64,000 bases of DNA from contig NZ_VIRN01000064.1 in NCBI RefSeq assembly GCF_008107725.1, positions 620,001 through 684,000 on the forward strand, in the 5' to 3' direction. The DNA comes from Marinobacter sp. BW6. Its GTDB lineage: Bacteria; Pseudomonadota; Gammaproteobacteria; Pseudomonadales; Oleiphilaceae. A program made the position numbers and the translations under genes. Positions 1 to 8,618 of the stretch are shown piece after piece; the stretch's first letter is position 1; every line of letters starts with the position of its first letter. The notes beneath the pieces were generated by a model, which saw only the letters and a list, made by a program, of their open reading frames with translations, ran no database searches and was not told where the DNA came from.

Positions 1-1
1 T

Positions 2-580
2 CACGATGAGGATCGTAAACTGGTGGAGGCAGGGCACAAACCTGGAACCTTCACTCCGTGGGGGTCCTTACCTGCCGATACCGATCTGCTGTTCTACGAG
101 GGGCTGCATGGCGGTGTGGTCAGCGAGACCTGTAATATTGCCCAGTACGTGGACCTGCTCATCGGTGTGGTGCCGATTGTGAACCTCGAATGGATCCAGA
201 AGATCCACCGGGACACCCATAAGCGGGGCTACAGTCAGGAAGCGGTGGTGGAAACCATCATAAACCGCATGGATGACTATGTTCACGATATCGTGCCCCA
301 GTTTTCCCATACCCACATCAATTTCCAGCGTATTCCCCTGGTGGACACCTCCAATCCCTTTGTCGTTCGGGATGTCCCCACTGAGGACGAGAGCATGCTG
401 GTGATCCGGTTCCGGGACCAGTCGGAAGTGGACTTTCCCTATCTGCTGCAGGTGATTGCCGGCAGCAGTCTGTCGCGGCACGATACTCTGGTGATCCCGG
501 GCACAAAAATGCCGCTGGCCATGGACCTTATCGTCAGACCCATGGTGCAGCGGCTGATGGCAAGAAAGCCGTTTGCCTGA
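2..580 (+). CDS. prkB: phosphoribulokinase-like protein PrkB (5' truncated by window edge)
   Basis: The reading frame is open to base 1, so the N-terminus with the P-loop lies outside the window. The 192 visible residues correspond to the C-terminal two thirds of E. coli PrkB (289 aa), including the blocks PGTFTPW, FYEGLHGGVV, PIVNLEWIQK and DTSNPF. The family resembles Calvin-cycle phosphoribulokinase, but gammaproteobacterial PrkB occurs without RuBisCO and its real substrate is not settled. In E. coli prkB sits beside yhfA and crp. Here the same three genes lie within 4 kb, separated by a pirin and speD. It converges on the pirin gene with a 4-base gap. Confidence 0.93.
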   Translation, partial: HDEDRKLVEAGHKPGTFTPWGSLPADTDLLFYEGLHGGVVSETCNIAQYVDLLIGVVPIVNLEWIQKIHRDTHKRGYSQEAVVETIINRMDDYVHDIVPQFSHTHINFQRIPLVDTSNPFVVRDVPTEDESMLVIRFRDQSEVDFPYLLQVIAGSSLSRHDTLVIPGTKMPLAMDLIVRPMVQRLMARKPFA

Positions 581-584
581 GTGG

Positions 585-1433
585 TCAGGCGGTCAGTCGG
601 CCATCCCGGTAATCCCGGAGTGTCTGCTCAATCTCTTCCCGGGTGTTCATGACGAACGGACCGTACTGAACCACCGGTTCACCAATAGGTTTGCCGGCAA
701 TCAGCAGCAGGCGCGCCCCGGATTCTCCGGCACTGAGGGCAGTCTGGTCGCCCTGGTCAGTCAGAATATTGGCAGCGCTGCGCTGCAGAGAGCTCTCACC
801 CAGGTTGGCGGTGCCCTCGTACAGGTACAGCATGGCATTGTGACCTTCCGGGACCGGTAAGGTAAGACTTCCCCCGGGTGTCATGTGGATGTCAGCGTAG
901 ATCGGCTGGGTACTGCCACCCGCCACGGCGCCCTCACGGTGCAGGCCATCGATCTCCACAGAACCGGCGATCAGTTTCACCTTGCCGCCTTCGAGGCTGA
1001 TCTCGGGGATATCTTCCGGCTGTATGTCCCGGTAGCCGGCTTCGGTCATTTTTTCTGCCGCCGGCAGGTTTAGCCAGAGCTGAAAGCCGCGCATCACGCC
1101 TTCTTCCTGCTGGGGCATTTCCGAATGAATGATGCCTCGGCCGGCGGTCATCCACTGCACACCGCCGTTGCGCAGGTCACCCCGATTCCCGAGATGGTCC
1201 TCGTGAAGCATGTGCCCCTCAATCATATAAGTCACGGTTTCGAAGCCCCGGTGAGGGTGCGACGGAAAACCGGCGATATAGTCGGCCGCCTCGGCTGAAC
1301 CGAACTCGTCGAGCATCAGGAACGGATCCAGGCGAATGTTCTGCTGCTGGCCGATGGAACGCTTGATGCGCACGCCGGCTCCGTCGGAGGTTTCCAGTGC
1401 TGGAATAATCTGTTTCAGGGAGCGCAGGGTCAT
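585..1433 (-). CDS. pirin family protein
   Basis: A 282-residue bicupin of the pirin family. The N-terminal cupin carries the metal-ligand pattern FPSHPHRGFET (His59, His61) and GRGIIHSE (His103, Glu105), matching the iron-binding HxH...HxE of characterised pirins. A pirin C-terminal cupin follows at about residues 165-275. Some bacterial pirins have quercetinase activity and others modulate enzymes by protein contact; the sequence does not say which applies here. The start is supported by an AGGAGG ribosome-binding site 6 bases upstream. It is transcribed toward prkB and appears to be a single gene. Confidence 0.93.
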   Translation of the reverse strand: MTLRSLKQIIPALETSDGAGVRIKRSIGQQQNIRLDPFLMLDEFGSAEAADYIAGFPSHPHRGFETVTYMIEGHMLHEDHLGNRGDLRNGGVQWMTAGRGIIHSEMPQQEEGVMRGFQLWLNLPAAEKMTEAGYRDIQPEDIPEISLEGGKVKLIAGSVEIDGLHREGAVAGGSTQPIYADIHMTPGGSLTLPVPEGHNAMLYLYEGTANLGESSLQRSAANILTDQGDQTALSAGESGARLLLIAGKPIGEPVVQYGPFVMNTREEIEQTLRDYRDGRLTA

Positions 1434-1517
1434 GGTGTCCTCCTATCGTTGGCTCTTGGCTTTATTAAAACGGGATAGGCGGAGAGAAGAAAACGCAGAA
1501 ATCTGGCGGGAGACATC

Positions 1518-1562
1518 AAAAAAACTGAAGGACCGGTGGCACCCGTCTCAGGGCACCACCGG
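1518..1562 (-). terminator. intrinsic terminator of speD
   Basis: On the minus strand just past the speD stop, a 12-bp stem (1551-1562 with 1533-1544, one 2x2 internal loop) closes a 6-base loop. A run of seven T (A at 1518-1524) follows about eight bases further on. The position fits termination of speD. Confidence 0.6.
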
Positions 1563-1568
1563 AGGCGA

Positions 1569-2363
1569 TTACTCCACGTTGCGGGAGTAGAAAATCTCCA
1601 GCATTTCCCGGCGCAGACGGTCCTCGATGGACTGCGCTTCGGCAGGATCAAGTTCACCTGCGTTAACCCCGAACACATAGTTATCGAGGTTGAAGTTCTT
1701 TAGCATCATCTTGGTGTGGAACAGATTTTCTTGGTACACATTCACGTCGATCATCTGATACGCATTCTGGGTATCCTCGGTCAGATAGTTCTGGATCGAG
1801 TTGATGTCGTGATCAATGTAGTGCTTGGTGCCGTCCACATCGCGGGTAAATCCGCGAACCCGGTAATCCACGGTCACTACATCGGAATCAAAGCTGTGGA
1901 TCAGGTAGTTCAGCACTTTCAGCGGTGAAATCAGACCACAGGTGGAGACGTCGATGTCTGCCCGGAAGGTGCTCACGCCATCATGGGGATGGCTCTCCGG
2001 ATAGGTGTGCACGGTGACGTGACTCTTGTCCAGGTGTGCCACGATGGTGTCCGGCAGCGGCCCCGGGGATTCTTCGTTGTCTGGTTCTTCACCATTGGTG
2101 AGCTCATGCTCGGCAATCAGCATGGTAACCGAGGCGCCGTGGGGCTCGTAATCCTGGCGTGCAATGTTCAGAACGTTAGCGCCGATAATTTTGACGACGT
2201 CGGTCAGAATCTGGGTCAGACGCTCGGCGTTGTACATCTCATCGATGTAGTCAATGTAGGCCTTGCGTTGTTCTTCGGTCTGCGCATAACAGATGTCGTA
2301 GATGTTAAAGCTCAGAGATTTGGTCAGGTTATTGAAACCATGCAGCTGGAGTTTTGATTCCAT
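1569..2363 (-). CDS. speD: S-adenosylmethionine decarboxylase proenzyme
   Basis: Decarboxylates S-adenosylmethionine to give the aminopropyl donor for spermidine synthesis. At 264 aa it has the E. coli SpeD length and aligns from end to end ([37 protein letters not shown]). The self-cleavage site is Lys113-Ser114 in HLDKSH; Ser114 becomes the pyruvoyl cofactor. The start has a GGAGGGG ribosome-binding site 7 bases upstream. No spermidine synthase gene (speE) is in the window. P. aeruginosa likewise has speD next to an OsmC-like gene and vfr, so the neighbourhood is ancestral. Confidence 0.97.
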   Translation of the reverse strand: MESKLQLHGFNNLTKSLSFNIYDICYAQTEEQRKAYIDYIDEMYNAERLTQILTDVVKIIGANVLNIARQDYEPHGASVTMLIAEHELTNGEEPDNEESPGPLPDTIVAHLDKSHVTVHTYPESHPHDGVSTFRADIDVSTCGLISPLKVLNYLIHSFDSDVVTVDYRVRGFTRDVDGTKHYIDHDINSIQNYLTEDTQNAYQMIDVNVYQENLFHTKMMLKNFNLDNYVFGVNAGELDPAEAQSIEDRLRREMLEIFYSRNVE

Positions 2364-2611
2364 GCTCAGCCCCTCCGGATCGTGGAGATGAATGACTGCA
2401 GAGCTGCATTGCTGCGCTCTGCCGAGGCCGCCACCGACTACTGACCGGGTTGTTCACCTTTTGCGCAGACCGGCGGAGAGGGTGCGTATTATGCACACCG
2501 CAAGTGACGTTGAATAGTATTCGCAATGACATTTTAGCATTCGTGATTTCCGCTGCATCGGACCCTGGAGATTCGGCGCACAAGAGGTCCTGAAGCGGTT
2601 TATCCGGACTG

Positions 2612-3046
2612 TTAATCGGCGACCTGCTCGGCCTCGTGAATTTCATAACTGTGGCTGATTTCAACGCCCGCTTTTTCGAGCATGATGGACGCCGAGCAAT
2701 ACTTTTCTGCTGACAGGCTCACCGCCCGCTTGACCAGGTTTTCCTTGAGACCATTTCCCGATACTACAAAATGCAGGTTGATCCGAGTAAACACCGCGGG
2801 TACCGCGTCGGCCCGCTCTGCCTCAAGCTCCGCGTGGCAGGCGGTTACGTTCTGGCGGCTTTTCTTCAGGATGCTCATGACATCAAAAGCGGAGCAGCCG
2901 CCCAGTCCCATCAGCAGCATTTCCATCGGGCGCGGGCCAAGGTTCTCGCCACCGTGGTCTGGCGGGCCATCAAGCTGTACGCTATGGCCACTGCCGCTGG
3001 TGGCCTTGAAACTGGCGTTGCCGGTCCAGTCTACGGTTGCTTTCAT
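2612..3046 (-). CDS. OsmC family protein, YhfA-like
   Basis: A 144-residue OsmC/Ohr-fold protein that matches E. coli YhfA closely (PMEMLLMGLGGCSAFDV, LSAEKYCSAS). Cys51 and Cys117 occupy the positions of the redox-active pair in the OsmC/Ohr superfamily, which reduces organic hydroperoxides. Enzymatic activity of the YhfA branch is less certain. The ribosome-binding site AAGGGAG lies 8 bases before the ATG. The gene is divergent from crp across a 262-base intergenic region, as yhfA and crp are in E. coli, so both may use control signals in that region. Confidence 0.93.
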   Translation of the reverse strand: MKATVDWTGNASFKATSGSGHSVQLDGPPDHGGENLGPRPMEMLLMGLGGCSAFDVMSILKKSRQNVTACHAELEAERADAVPAVFTRINLHFVVSGNGLKENLVKRAVSLSAEKYCSASIMLEKAGVEISHSYEIHEAEQVAD

Positions 3047-3179
3047 GGTGCTTCTCCCTTGTGATTATCTGGGGTCAGGGCATTTGTAGCCCCGATAGCG
3101 ATGATATGAGGCTGGATGCTAGCACAACCGGCGTTGCCGGGCAGGCTGATTGCGGATACATGTTGTATACTCTTTCCGG

Positions 3180-3208
3180 TTGCCCGCAACAGACCTTCTT
3201 GTTATAAG
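3180..3208 (+). promoter_or_regulatory. candidate sigma-70 promoter of crp
   Basis: TTGCCC (3180-3185), a 17-base spacer and TATAAG (3203-3208) match the -35 and -10 boxes at 4/6 and 5/6. They lie about 100 bases before the crp start in the only gap available for its promoter. Found by eye; other -10-like boxes such as TATACT near 3165 also exist. Confidence 0.4.
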
Positions 3209-3308
3209 TTGCGGAGTTTTGCAATAAAAAAGAACGAACCCGCACGGAAAGCCGGGTGCATAACAAACATTGGGACCCGCCAGTATCTGAGGAGGCACGA
3301 CTCGCATT

Positions 3309-3950
3309 ATGGCCACTATCGTCAAGCCGGTTGAGCAGAAAACCAAGCATCTCGACTATTTCCTTTCGCAGTGCCATCGACGCCGTTACCCAGCCAAGAG
3401 CACAATCATCTATGCCGGGGACAAGAGCGATTCCCTGTTCTACATCGTCAAGGGCTCTGTGACCGTTATCATCGAAGACGATGATGGTCGCGAGATGATC
3501 ATGGCCTACCTGAACGCCGGTGATTTCTTCGGTGAGATGGGGCTTTTTGACAACATGGATTCCCGCAGCGCCTGGGTGAAGGCCAAGACTGAGTGTGAAG
3601 TGGCGGAAATCAGTTACACCAAGTTCCGGGAGATTGCCCAGCAGGACCCCAGGGTGCTCTACTTCATCGGCGAGCAGATGGCGTCCCGACTGCGGCAGAC
3701 AACCCGTAAGGTAGGTGACCTGGCGTTCCTGGATGTCACCGGTCGTGTTGCCCGTACGCTACTGGATCTTTGCAAGGAACCGGATGCCATGACGCACCCG
3801 GACGGCATGCAGATCAAGATTACCCGGCAGGAAATCGGCCGTATCGTTGGCTGCTCCCGGGAGATGGTTGGTCGGGTTCTGAAGACCCTGGAGGACCAGG
3901 GGCTGGTCCGGGTCAAGGGCAAGACCATGGTGGTCTACGGCACCCGCTGA
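3309..3950 (+). CDS. crp: cAMP receptor protein, Vfr-type global regulator
   Basis: A 213-residue Crp/Fnr regulator. Residues 15-120 form the cyclic-nucleotide-binding domain with the phosphate-binding cassette (GDFFGEMG at 71-78, Arg86-Ser87). Thr131-Thr132 sit on the C-helix at the cAMP contact positions. The winged-helix motif ([17 protein letters not shown], 171-187) is nearly identical to P. aeruginosa Vfr, as are CHRRRY and [19 protein letters not shown]. It should control catabolic and surface-associated genes in response to cAMP. A GAGGAG ribosome-binding site lies upstream and an intrinsic terminator follows. No adenylate cyclase is in the window. Confidence 0.97.
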   Translation: MATIVKPVEQKTKHLDYFLSQCHRRRYPAKSTIIYAGDKSDSLFYIVKGSVTVIIEDDDGREMIMAYLNAGDFFGEMGLFDNMDSRSAWVKAKTECEVAEISYTKFREIAQQDPRVLYFIGEQMASRLRQTTRKVGDLAFLDVTGRVARTLLDLCKEPDAMTHPDGMQIKITRQEIGRIVGCSREMVGRVLKTLEDQGLVRVKGKTMVVYGTR

Positions 3951-3980
3951 CCTTCACAATCGATCCCGTCCTGTGACGAT

Positions 3981-4013
3981 AAGGCCGCTGAAATCAGCGG
4001 CCTTTTGCGTTTT
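3981..4013 (+). terminator. intrinsic terminator of crp
   Basis: A perfect 10-bp stem, AAGGCCGCTG (3981-3990) with CAGCGGCCTT (3995-4004), closes an AAAT loop and is followed by TTGCGTTTT. It lies 30 bases past the crp stop. Confidence 0.85.
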
Positions 4014-4049
4014 GTGGCCCGAGTAGAACGACTTGCAGCACCAAAGGTC

Positions 4050-5132
4050 TCACGCGACCAGGGCAGCTGATTTTATCTGCATCCATACGCTTATGCCCGG
4101 CTCAAGGCCGAGCTGGGCGACTGCTCGGCTAGTCAGCCTCGACAGGACTGGCGTCGGTCCGGCCAGAAGCCGCACCAGACTGATGCCAGGAGCCACATCG
4201 GGATCAATCTGGTCAATGACTGCCGGCACCAGGTTCTGGATGCTCTGGTCGGCGTTTTCGGACAGGGCCAGGCTGACATCCCGGGCCAGAACCCGTACCC
4301 GAACCCGGTCTCCCGGTTTCACCCGTCGGTCATGTCGCAGCCAGAGCTTGCCGCCATCAAACCGGAACAGCGCCAGATGCCAGTAGTCGTCGAGATCGAT
4401 AATCTGGCCTTCCAGCAAGGCACCGGCGTCGTCCTGGACGCGAAAAGGATTGTCTGTGTTGGCCAGGGTTTCCTGCAATGGTCCCTGCCCGACCACACGG
4501 CCTTCTTCCATCATCACTATGTGGTCAGCCAACCGGGCAACTTCTGCGGTTGAATGGGACACATAGATAATCGGAATGGCCAGGGTGTCGTGCAGCCGTT
4601 CCAGATAGGGCAGGATTTCCTGCTTGCTGTTGAAGTCCAGGGCGGACAAGGGTTCATCCATCAGCAGCAGTCGGGGACTGGTCAGCAGGGCCCTGGCAAT
4701 TGCGACTCGCTGGCGTTCACCGCCAGAAAGGCCTGCGGGCATGCGGTCCAGGTGTGATTCCAGACCGAGCCAGCGAACGGCATCGTCGAAACCGATCTGT
4801 CGGTCGGCAGGGGAAATCCGTTGATACCCGAAATCCAGATTTTTCCGCACGTTAAGGTGAGGGAAAAGGTGGGTCTCCTGGAATACATAGGCCAAGGGCC
4901 GCTTGTGCACGGGCCGGATGAACGACTCGGTCTGCCATGGTTCGCCCAGAACGGTCATGGTACCCGGGGCGCTTTGGAGGCCAGCCATGCACCTTAGTAG
5001 CGTGGTTTTGCCGCAGCCCGAGCGCCCGAACAGGGCGGTGATGCCGGTGCCGGGAAGGTTCAGGTCGACGTCGAGGCTGAAGCCGGGAAACGAGCACTGG
5101 AAGCGGGCGCAGATGGTATCGCTGGCGGTCAT
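4050..5132 (-). CDS. modC: molybdate ABC transporter ATP-binding protein
   Basis: ATPase of the molybdate importer, working with ModB at the cytoplasmic face. The 360-residue protein has Walker A (GRSGCGKTT, 36-44), the ABC signature LSGGERQ (135-141), Walker B (LLLMDEP, 155-161) and a C-terminal molybdenum-binding (TOBE/MOP) domain from about residue 290. The frame stays open upstream, but the ATG at 5132 overlaps the modB stop as ATGA. That coupling and alignment with ModC proteins favour this start over the longer form. Last gene of the modABC unit. Confidence 0.95.
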   Translation of the reverse strand: MTASDTICARFQCSFPGFSLDVDLNLPGTGITALFGRSGCGKTTLLRCMAGLQSAPGTMTVLGEPWQTESFIRPVHKRPLAYVFQETHLFPHLNVRKNLDFGYQRISPADRQIGFDDAVRWLGLESHLDRMPAGLSGGERQRVAIARALLTSPRLLLMDEPLSALDFNSKQEILPYLERLHDTLAIPIIYVSHSTAEVARLADHIVMMEEGRVVGQGPLQETLANTDNPFRVQDDAGALLEGQIIDLDDYWHLALFRFDGGKLWLRHDRRVKPGDRVRVRVLARDVSLALSENADQSIQNLVPAVIDQIDPDVAPGISLVRLLAGPTPVLSRLTSRAVAQLGLEPGISVWMQIKSAALVA

Positions 5133-5809
5133 CTTATGGCTCCTGAACGGGCTTTGCCGTTCAGTGCGTAGAGGGTCACCAGAACCACGAAGGAAAACAC
5201 GACCATACCGGCGGAAAGCCAATGAGCCTGGGTGTATTCCAGAGCTTCCACATGATCGTAAATGGCCACCGATAACACCTTGGTTTCGCCCGGGATGTTG
5301 CCGCCGATCATCAGGATCACCCCGAACTCACCGATGGTATGGGCGAAAGTCAGTACCGACGCAGTCAGAAAACCGTTGCGGGCCAGTGGGACCGCAACAA
5401 ACAGGAACCGGTCCCAGGGTGCGGCACGAAGCGTTGAGGCAACTTCCATGAAGCCGTCGCCGATGCCTTCAAAGGCGTTTTGCAGGGGTTGAACGGTAAA
5501 TGGCAGGGAATAGATGACCGATGCCACCACCAGACCCTCAAACGTGAAGGGCAGTAGCCCGATACCCAGTGATTGGGTCATCTGTCCAACCCATCCTTCC
5601 GGCCCCATGACCAGCAACAGATAGAAACCGAGCACGGTTGGCGGAAGGACGAGTGGCAGGGCAATGACCGCAGCAATTGGCTGCCGAAGCCAGTGACGGG
5701 TGCGGGCCAGCCACCAGGCGATCGGGGTGCCAATAATCAGCAAGAGCAGAGTCGTTGTCGCGGCCAGCCTGAGTGTCAGCCAGACCGGGTCCCAGTAGGT
5801 TTCAAACAT
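5129..5809 (-). CDS. modB: molybdate ABC transporter permease
   Basis: Inner-membrane permease of the molybdate importer, 226 aa with about five hydrophobic helices. It has the ModB-typical stretch LPLVLPPTVLGFYLL and the EAA-like loop around residues 130-155 that docks ModC. It overlaps modA upstream and modC downstream by 4 bases each (ATGA at both junctions), so the three genes are translationally coupled. Confidence 0.96.
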   Translation of the reverse strand: MFETYWDPVWLTLRLAATTTLLLLIIGTPIAWWLARTRHWLRQPIAAVIALPLVLPPTVLGFYLLLVMGPEGWVGQMTQSLGIGLLPFTFEGLVVASVIYSLPFTVQPLQNAFEGIGDGFMEVASTLRAAPWDRFLFVAVPLARNGFLTASVLTFAHTIGEFGVILMIGGNIPGETKVLSVAIYDHVEALEYTQAHWLSAGMVVFSFVVLVTLYALNGKARSGAIR

Positions 5810-6579
5810 CAGTTGTCAGTGTCGTAGCCATAATCCCGAATGATGGCTATGGCGGTGTCTGATTTGAGGAAGTTGATCCAGGCCACGGCCGCCTGATTGT
5901 CGGCACCACGATTCAGCAGGATGACCTGTTGGTCGATGGGCTGGTAATAAGCCTCGGGCACATGCCAGAGGGTGCCTTCCTCTCCCGTCCAGGATTTTAC
6001 CTGAGACAGGGCCAAAAAGCCGGCCTGGGCGTTACGACTGGCAACGAACTGGAATGTCTGTGCTATGGAATCGCCGCGAACCAGTTTGCCCTGAAGGGTC
6101 TGCCAGTGGTCCAGTCGTTCAAGTACCTGTTTTGCCGCGAGCCCATAGGGCGCGGTTTTCGGGTTGGCAATGGCGAGCCTGGCGAAGGACTGTTGTGCCA
6201 GGTAGCGCTCGGCATCGTCGAAGACGTTTGATGCCGGGCTCCAGAGCGCCAGTTTGCCCCTGGCATAGGTGAATCGGGTGGTGGGCACGCCTGCCTGCTC
6301 TGCTTCGATGAGCGCCGGCCTGCGCTCATCGGCCGCCATGAATACGTCGAAAGGTGCTCCGTTCCTGATTTGGGCGTAGAGCTTGCCGGTAGAACCGAAG
6401 CTTGCGGACACTGTGTGGCCGGTTTCGGCTTCAAACTGTTTGGCCAGCTCACGTGCTGCGTCAGTGAAGTTGGCGGCAATGCCGATGCTGACGTCGCCTG
6501 CGACGGCATCCGTCATGCCGGCACTAGCCAGAAGTAATACCAGGGCCCGGAGCAGGTGACGAGCTCGAAGGTAACCCAT
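5809..6579 (-). CDS. modA: molybdate ABC transporter substrate-binding protein
   Basis: Periplasmic molybdate/tungstate-binding protein, 256 aa, with an N-terminal signal peptide (about residues 1-27, ending near DAVAG). The mature start DVSIGIAANFTDAAREL, the FGSTGKLYAQI block and the PKTAPYGLAAKQVLE block are typical of ModA. An AAGGAC ribosome-binding site precedes the ATG. Only 17 bases separate it from the upstream hydrolase gene on the same strand, so the mod genes may share its transcript. I saw no clear ModE operator in that gap. Confidence 0.95.
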   Translation of the reverse strand: MGYLRARHLLRALVLLLASAGMTDAVAGDVSIGIAANFTDAARELAKQFEAETGHTVSASFGSTGKLYAQIRNGAPFDVFMAADERRPALIEAEQAGVPTTRFTYARGKLALWSPASNVFDDAERYLAQQSFARLAIANPKTAPYGLAAKQVLERLDHWQTLQGKLVRGDSIAQTFQFVASRNAQAGFLALSQVKSWTGEEGTLWHVPEAYYQPIDQQVILLNRGADNQAAVAWINFLKSDTAIAIIRDYGYDTDN

Positions 6580-6596
6580 TCAGTGTCCTTACAGGT

Positions 6597-7559
6597 TCAA
6601 TCAATGATGGCATGAGTCTGTGTTGACTCTTCCCGGTAACCTGCCTGCAACGGCGAATCCGATGTCAGGCACATAGCCCGAAGATAACCCCAGACTTCTT
6701 CCCGATTGGTTTCGTTGAGCATCTCATGTCGGCCGCCATCGAACAATCGCAGAGTGACTTTATCCAGACCCGCCTCCCGGATTGCCTGAAAGTGCTGGCG
6801 GACGCCCCGCCCCATTTCGCCCACCGCGTCGGCTGTACCCGAGAACAGGTGAACGGGCAGGTCTTTACGCCAGGTAGAGGGAGAAATACTCAACATGCCA
6901 CCGATAAAATCCCACCAGAGGCCGACAGTGCAGTCGAATCCGCAGAACGGATCCGAGACGTACTGGTCCACCTGTGCATGGTCGCGGCTCAGCCAGTCCG
7001 AGCCAGTCCGGTTAGGGCTGAATGTGCGGTTGAACTGCTCGAAGGTCATTCGGGCCACCAGCCGACTTCGATGCTGCTTGCCGAAGACCAGGCGGATCAG
7101 ACCGATCATACCCCGGGATGCCAGTAGCTGACGCCGGCTAATGCGATTGGTCGCACTGAGAATCAGGGAGTCCAGAGTGTCGCCGTATTCCTGTGCGTAA
7201 CTCTGGGCAATAAAGGATCCCATGCTGTGGCCCAGCAGGTGCAGGGGCAGGCCAGCGAACCTGGAGCGGCTGAATTCAACCACCTGGTGCAGGTCGTCGA
7301 TCACGTTGGCCCATCCGTCCCGGTCCGCATAGTGCCCGCGCTTTTCCCAAGGGCAGTGAGGCCCGTGGCCACGATGATGAAAGGTGACAACAGCCATGCC
7401 GCTCTCGCTGAGCCATTGAGCCAGCGATCTGTAACGGTCACCGTGTTCTGCCATTCCGTGACTGATCACGAGAATGGCGACAGGGTTGGCAGAAGTGAAG
7501 ATTGTTCCGGTTATCCGGTGGCCATCAGGTGCGTCGAGGGTCAGGGGAAGTTCGTTCAT
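6597..7559 (-). CDS. alpha/beta hydrolase, lysophospholipase/monoacylglycerol lipase-like
   Basis: A 320-residue serine hydrolase of the Hydrolase_4 type. ISHGMAEHGDRY near residue 33 and GHSMG with nucleophile Ser112 match the lysophospholipase PldB / monoacylglycerol lipase group. A later Asp in FSGTADAVG and His in GGRHEMLNE complete the triad. No signal peptide, so probably cytoplasmic. The start at 7559 has an AAGGAA ribosome-binding site and lies 35 bases inside the upstream fatty-acid hydroxylase gene, implying co-transcription. A lipid-ester substrate is inferred from family and neighbour only. Confidence 0.88.
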   Translation of the reverse strand: MNELPLTLDAPDGHRITGTIFTSANPVAILVISHGMAEHGDRYRSLAQWLSESGMAVVTFHHRGHGPHCPWEKRGHYADRDGWANVIDDLHQVVEFSRSRFAGLPLHLLGHSMGSFIAQSYAQEYGDTLDSLILSATNRISRRQLLASRGMIGLIRLVFGKQHRSRLVARMTFEQFNRTFSPNRTGSDWLSRDHAQVDQYVSDPFCGFDCTVGLWWDFIGGMLSISPSTWRKDLPVHLFSGTADAVGEMGRGVRQHFQAIREAGLDKVTLRLFDGGRHEMLNETNREEVWGYLRAMCLTSDSPLQAGYREESTQTHAIID

Positions 7560-8511
7560 TGTCACGGCCCGGTTCCTTGTTATTTTTCTCCGTTGCCGGG
7601 CGTTGCCACTCCGGCGGTTTCCACAAATGGGTGAGGCGAGACAATAATCTGCCGGGCTGGGCCATGTCGCGGAACAGGTCCACGTATTCGTGTGTCCAGA
7701 GCACAATCAGGTTATTGGATTGGACTGGCCGGGTGATGCCATATTCAGGCGGTCGTTGCGCGTCTTCGTCCACGAATGTGCCGAACAGGCGATCCCAAAG
7801 AATCAGCGTGCCGCCGTAATTGCGGTCGATGTAGCCGGGATTGCGGCCATGATGAACCCGGTGGTGACTCGGGGTGTTGAAAACCTGCTCAATCCAGCCG
7901 GGAAGCTTTCCGATCAGGGTGGTGTGAATGAAGAACTGGTATACCAGTGACAGGGCATAGGCGACACCGATCCACACGGGGTTGAGGCCGAGCATTGCCA
8001 GAGGCAGGTAGAAGACCCACATTCCGTTGAAGATGTTAGTGGCGTTCTGGCGCATGGCGGTGGAGAAGTTCATGCGCTCGGAGGAATGATGTACCACATG
8101 GGCTGCCCAGAACCAGCGTACCCTGTGACTGGCCCGGTGCATCCAGTAGAAACAGAAATCCACGCCCAGGAAGGTCAGCAGGACTGTGAGCCCGTTCAGC
8201 TCCAGGTCAAATAGCCGATAGTGATAGCAAAGGGCGTAGACAGGAAACGCAATCAGTCCGGCGAAGAGCAGCTCGGTAACCTGGTAACCGGCGCCAAGGG
8301 CAAAGTTTCTGAACGCTTCACGGGTATCCATTAGCTGCGGATCGTGGCGAATCTTCAGATACTCCCACAGGGTAACGGCCACGAAGATGGGGGTGGCGAC
8401 CACAAAAATCAGTTGGCGTTCATCCAGCGCCAGCCAGGGAGACGCCACCTTCCAGAGGGCAAGCAGACCGCTTTCTTCCAGTACGGCCAGCATCATGTCG
8501 GTTAAAACCAT
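7525..8511 (-). CDS. sterol desaturase / fatty acid hydroxylase family membrane protein
   Basis: A 328-residue integral membrane di-iron enzyme. The histidine clusters HRASH (125-129), HVVHH (138-142) and HHRVHH (216-221), set between four or five hydrophobic segments, define the fatty acid hydroxylase / sterol desaturase superfamily. Bacterial members act on fatty acids, carotenoids or hopanoid-like lipids; the substrate here cannot be read from sequence. The 3' end overlaps the start of the hydrolase gene by 35 bases, suggesting joint action on membrane lipids. Confidence 0.9.
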   Translation of the reverse strand: MVLTDMMLAVLEESGLLALWKVASPWLALDERQLIFVVATPIFVAVTLWEYLKIRHDPQLMDTREAFRNFALGAGYQVTELLFAGLIAFPVYALCYHYRLFDLELNGLTVLLTFLGVDFCFYWMHRASHRVRWFWAAHVVHHSSERMNFSTAMRQNATNIFNGMWVFYLPLAMLGLNPVWIGVAYALSLVYQFFIHTTLIGKLPGWIEQVFNTPSHHRVHHGRNPGYIDRNYGGTLILWDRLFGTFVDEDAQRPPEYGITRPVQSNNLIVLWTHEYVDLFRDMAQPGRLLSRLTHLWKPPEWQRPATEKNNKEPGRDNERTSPDPRRT

Positions 8512-8618
8512 CGAGTTCCTGCCGGTTTCCTGATCCTGTTCGCTTATTCTGGCACGTAACCCGGGGAACGGACTGTCGGTTCACGCCAGATTGGCTAACG
8601 AATTCCGCCACGGTTGCC

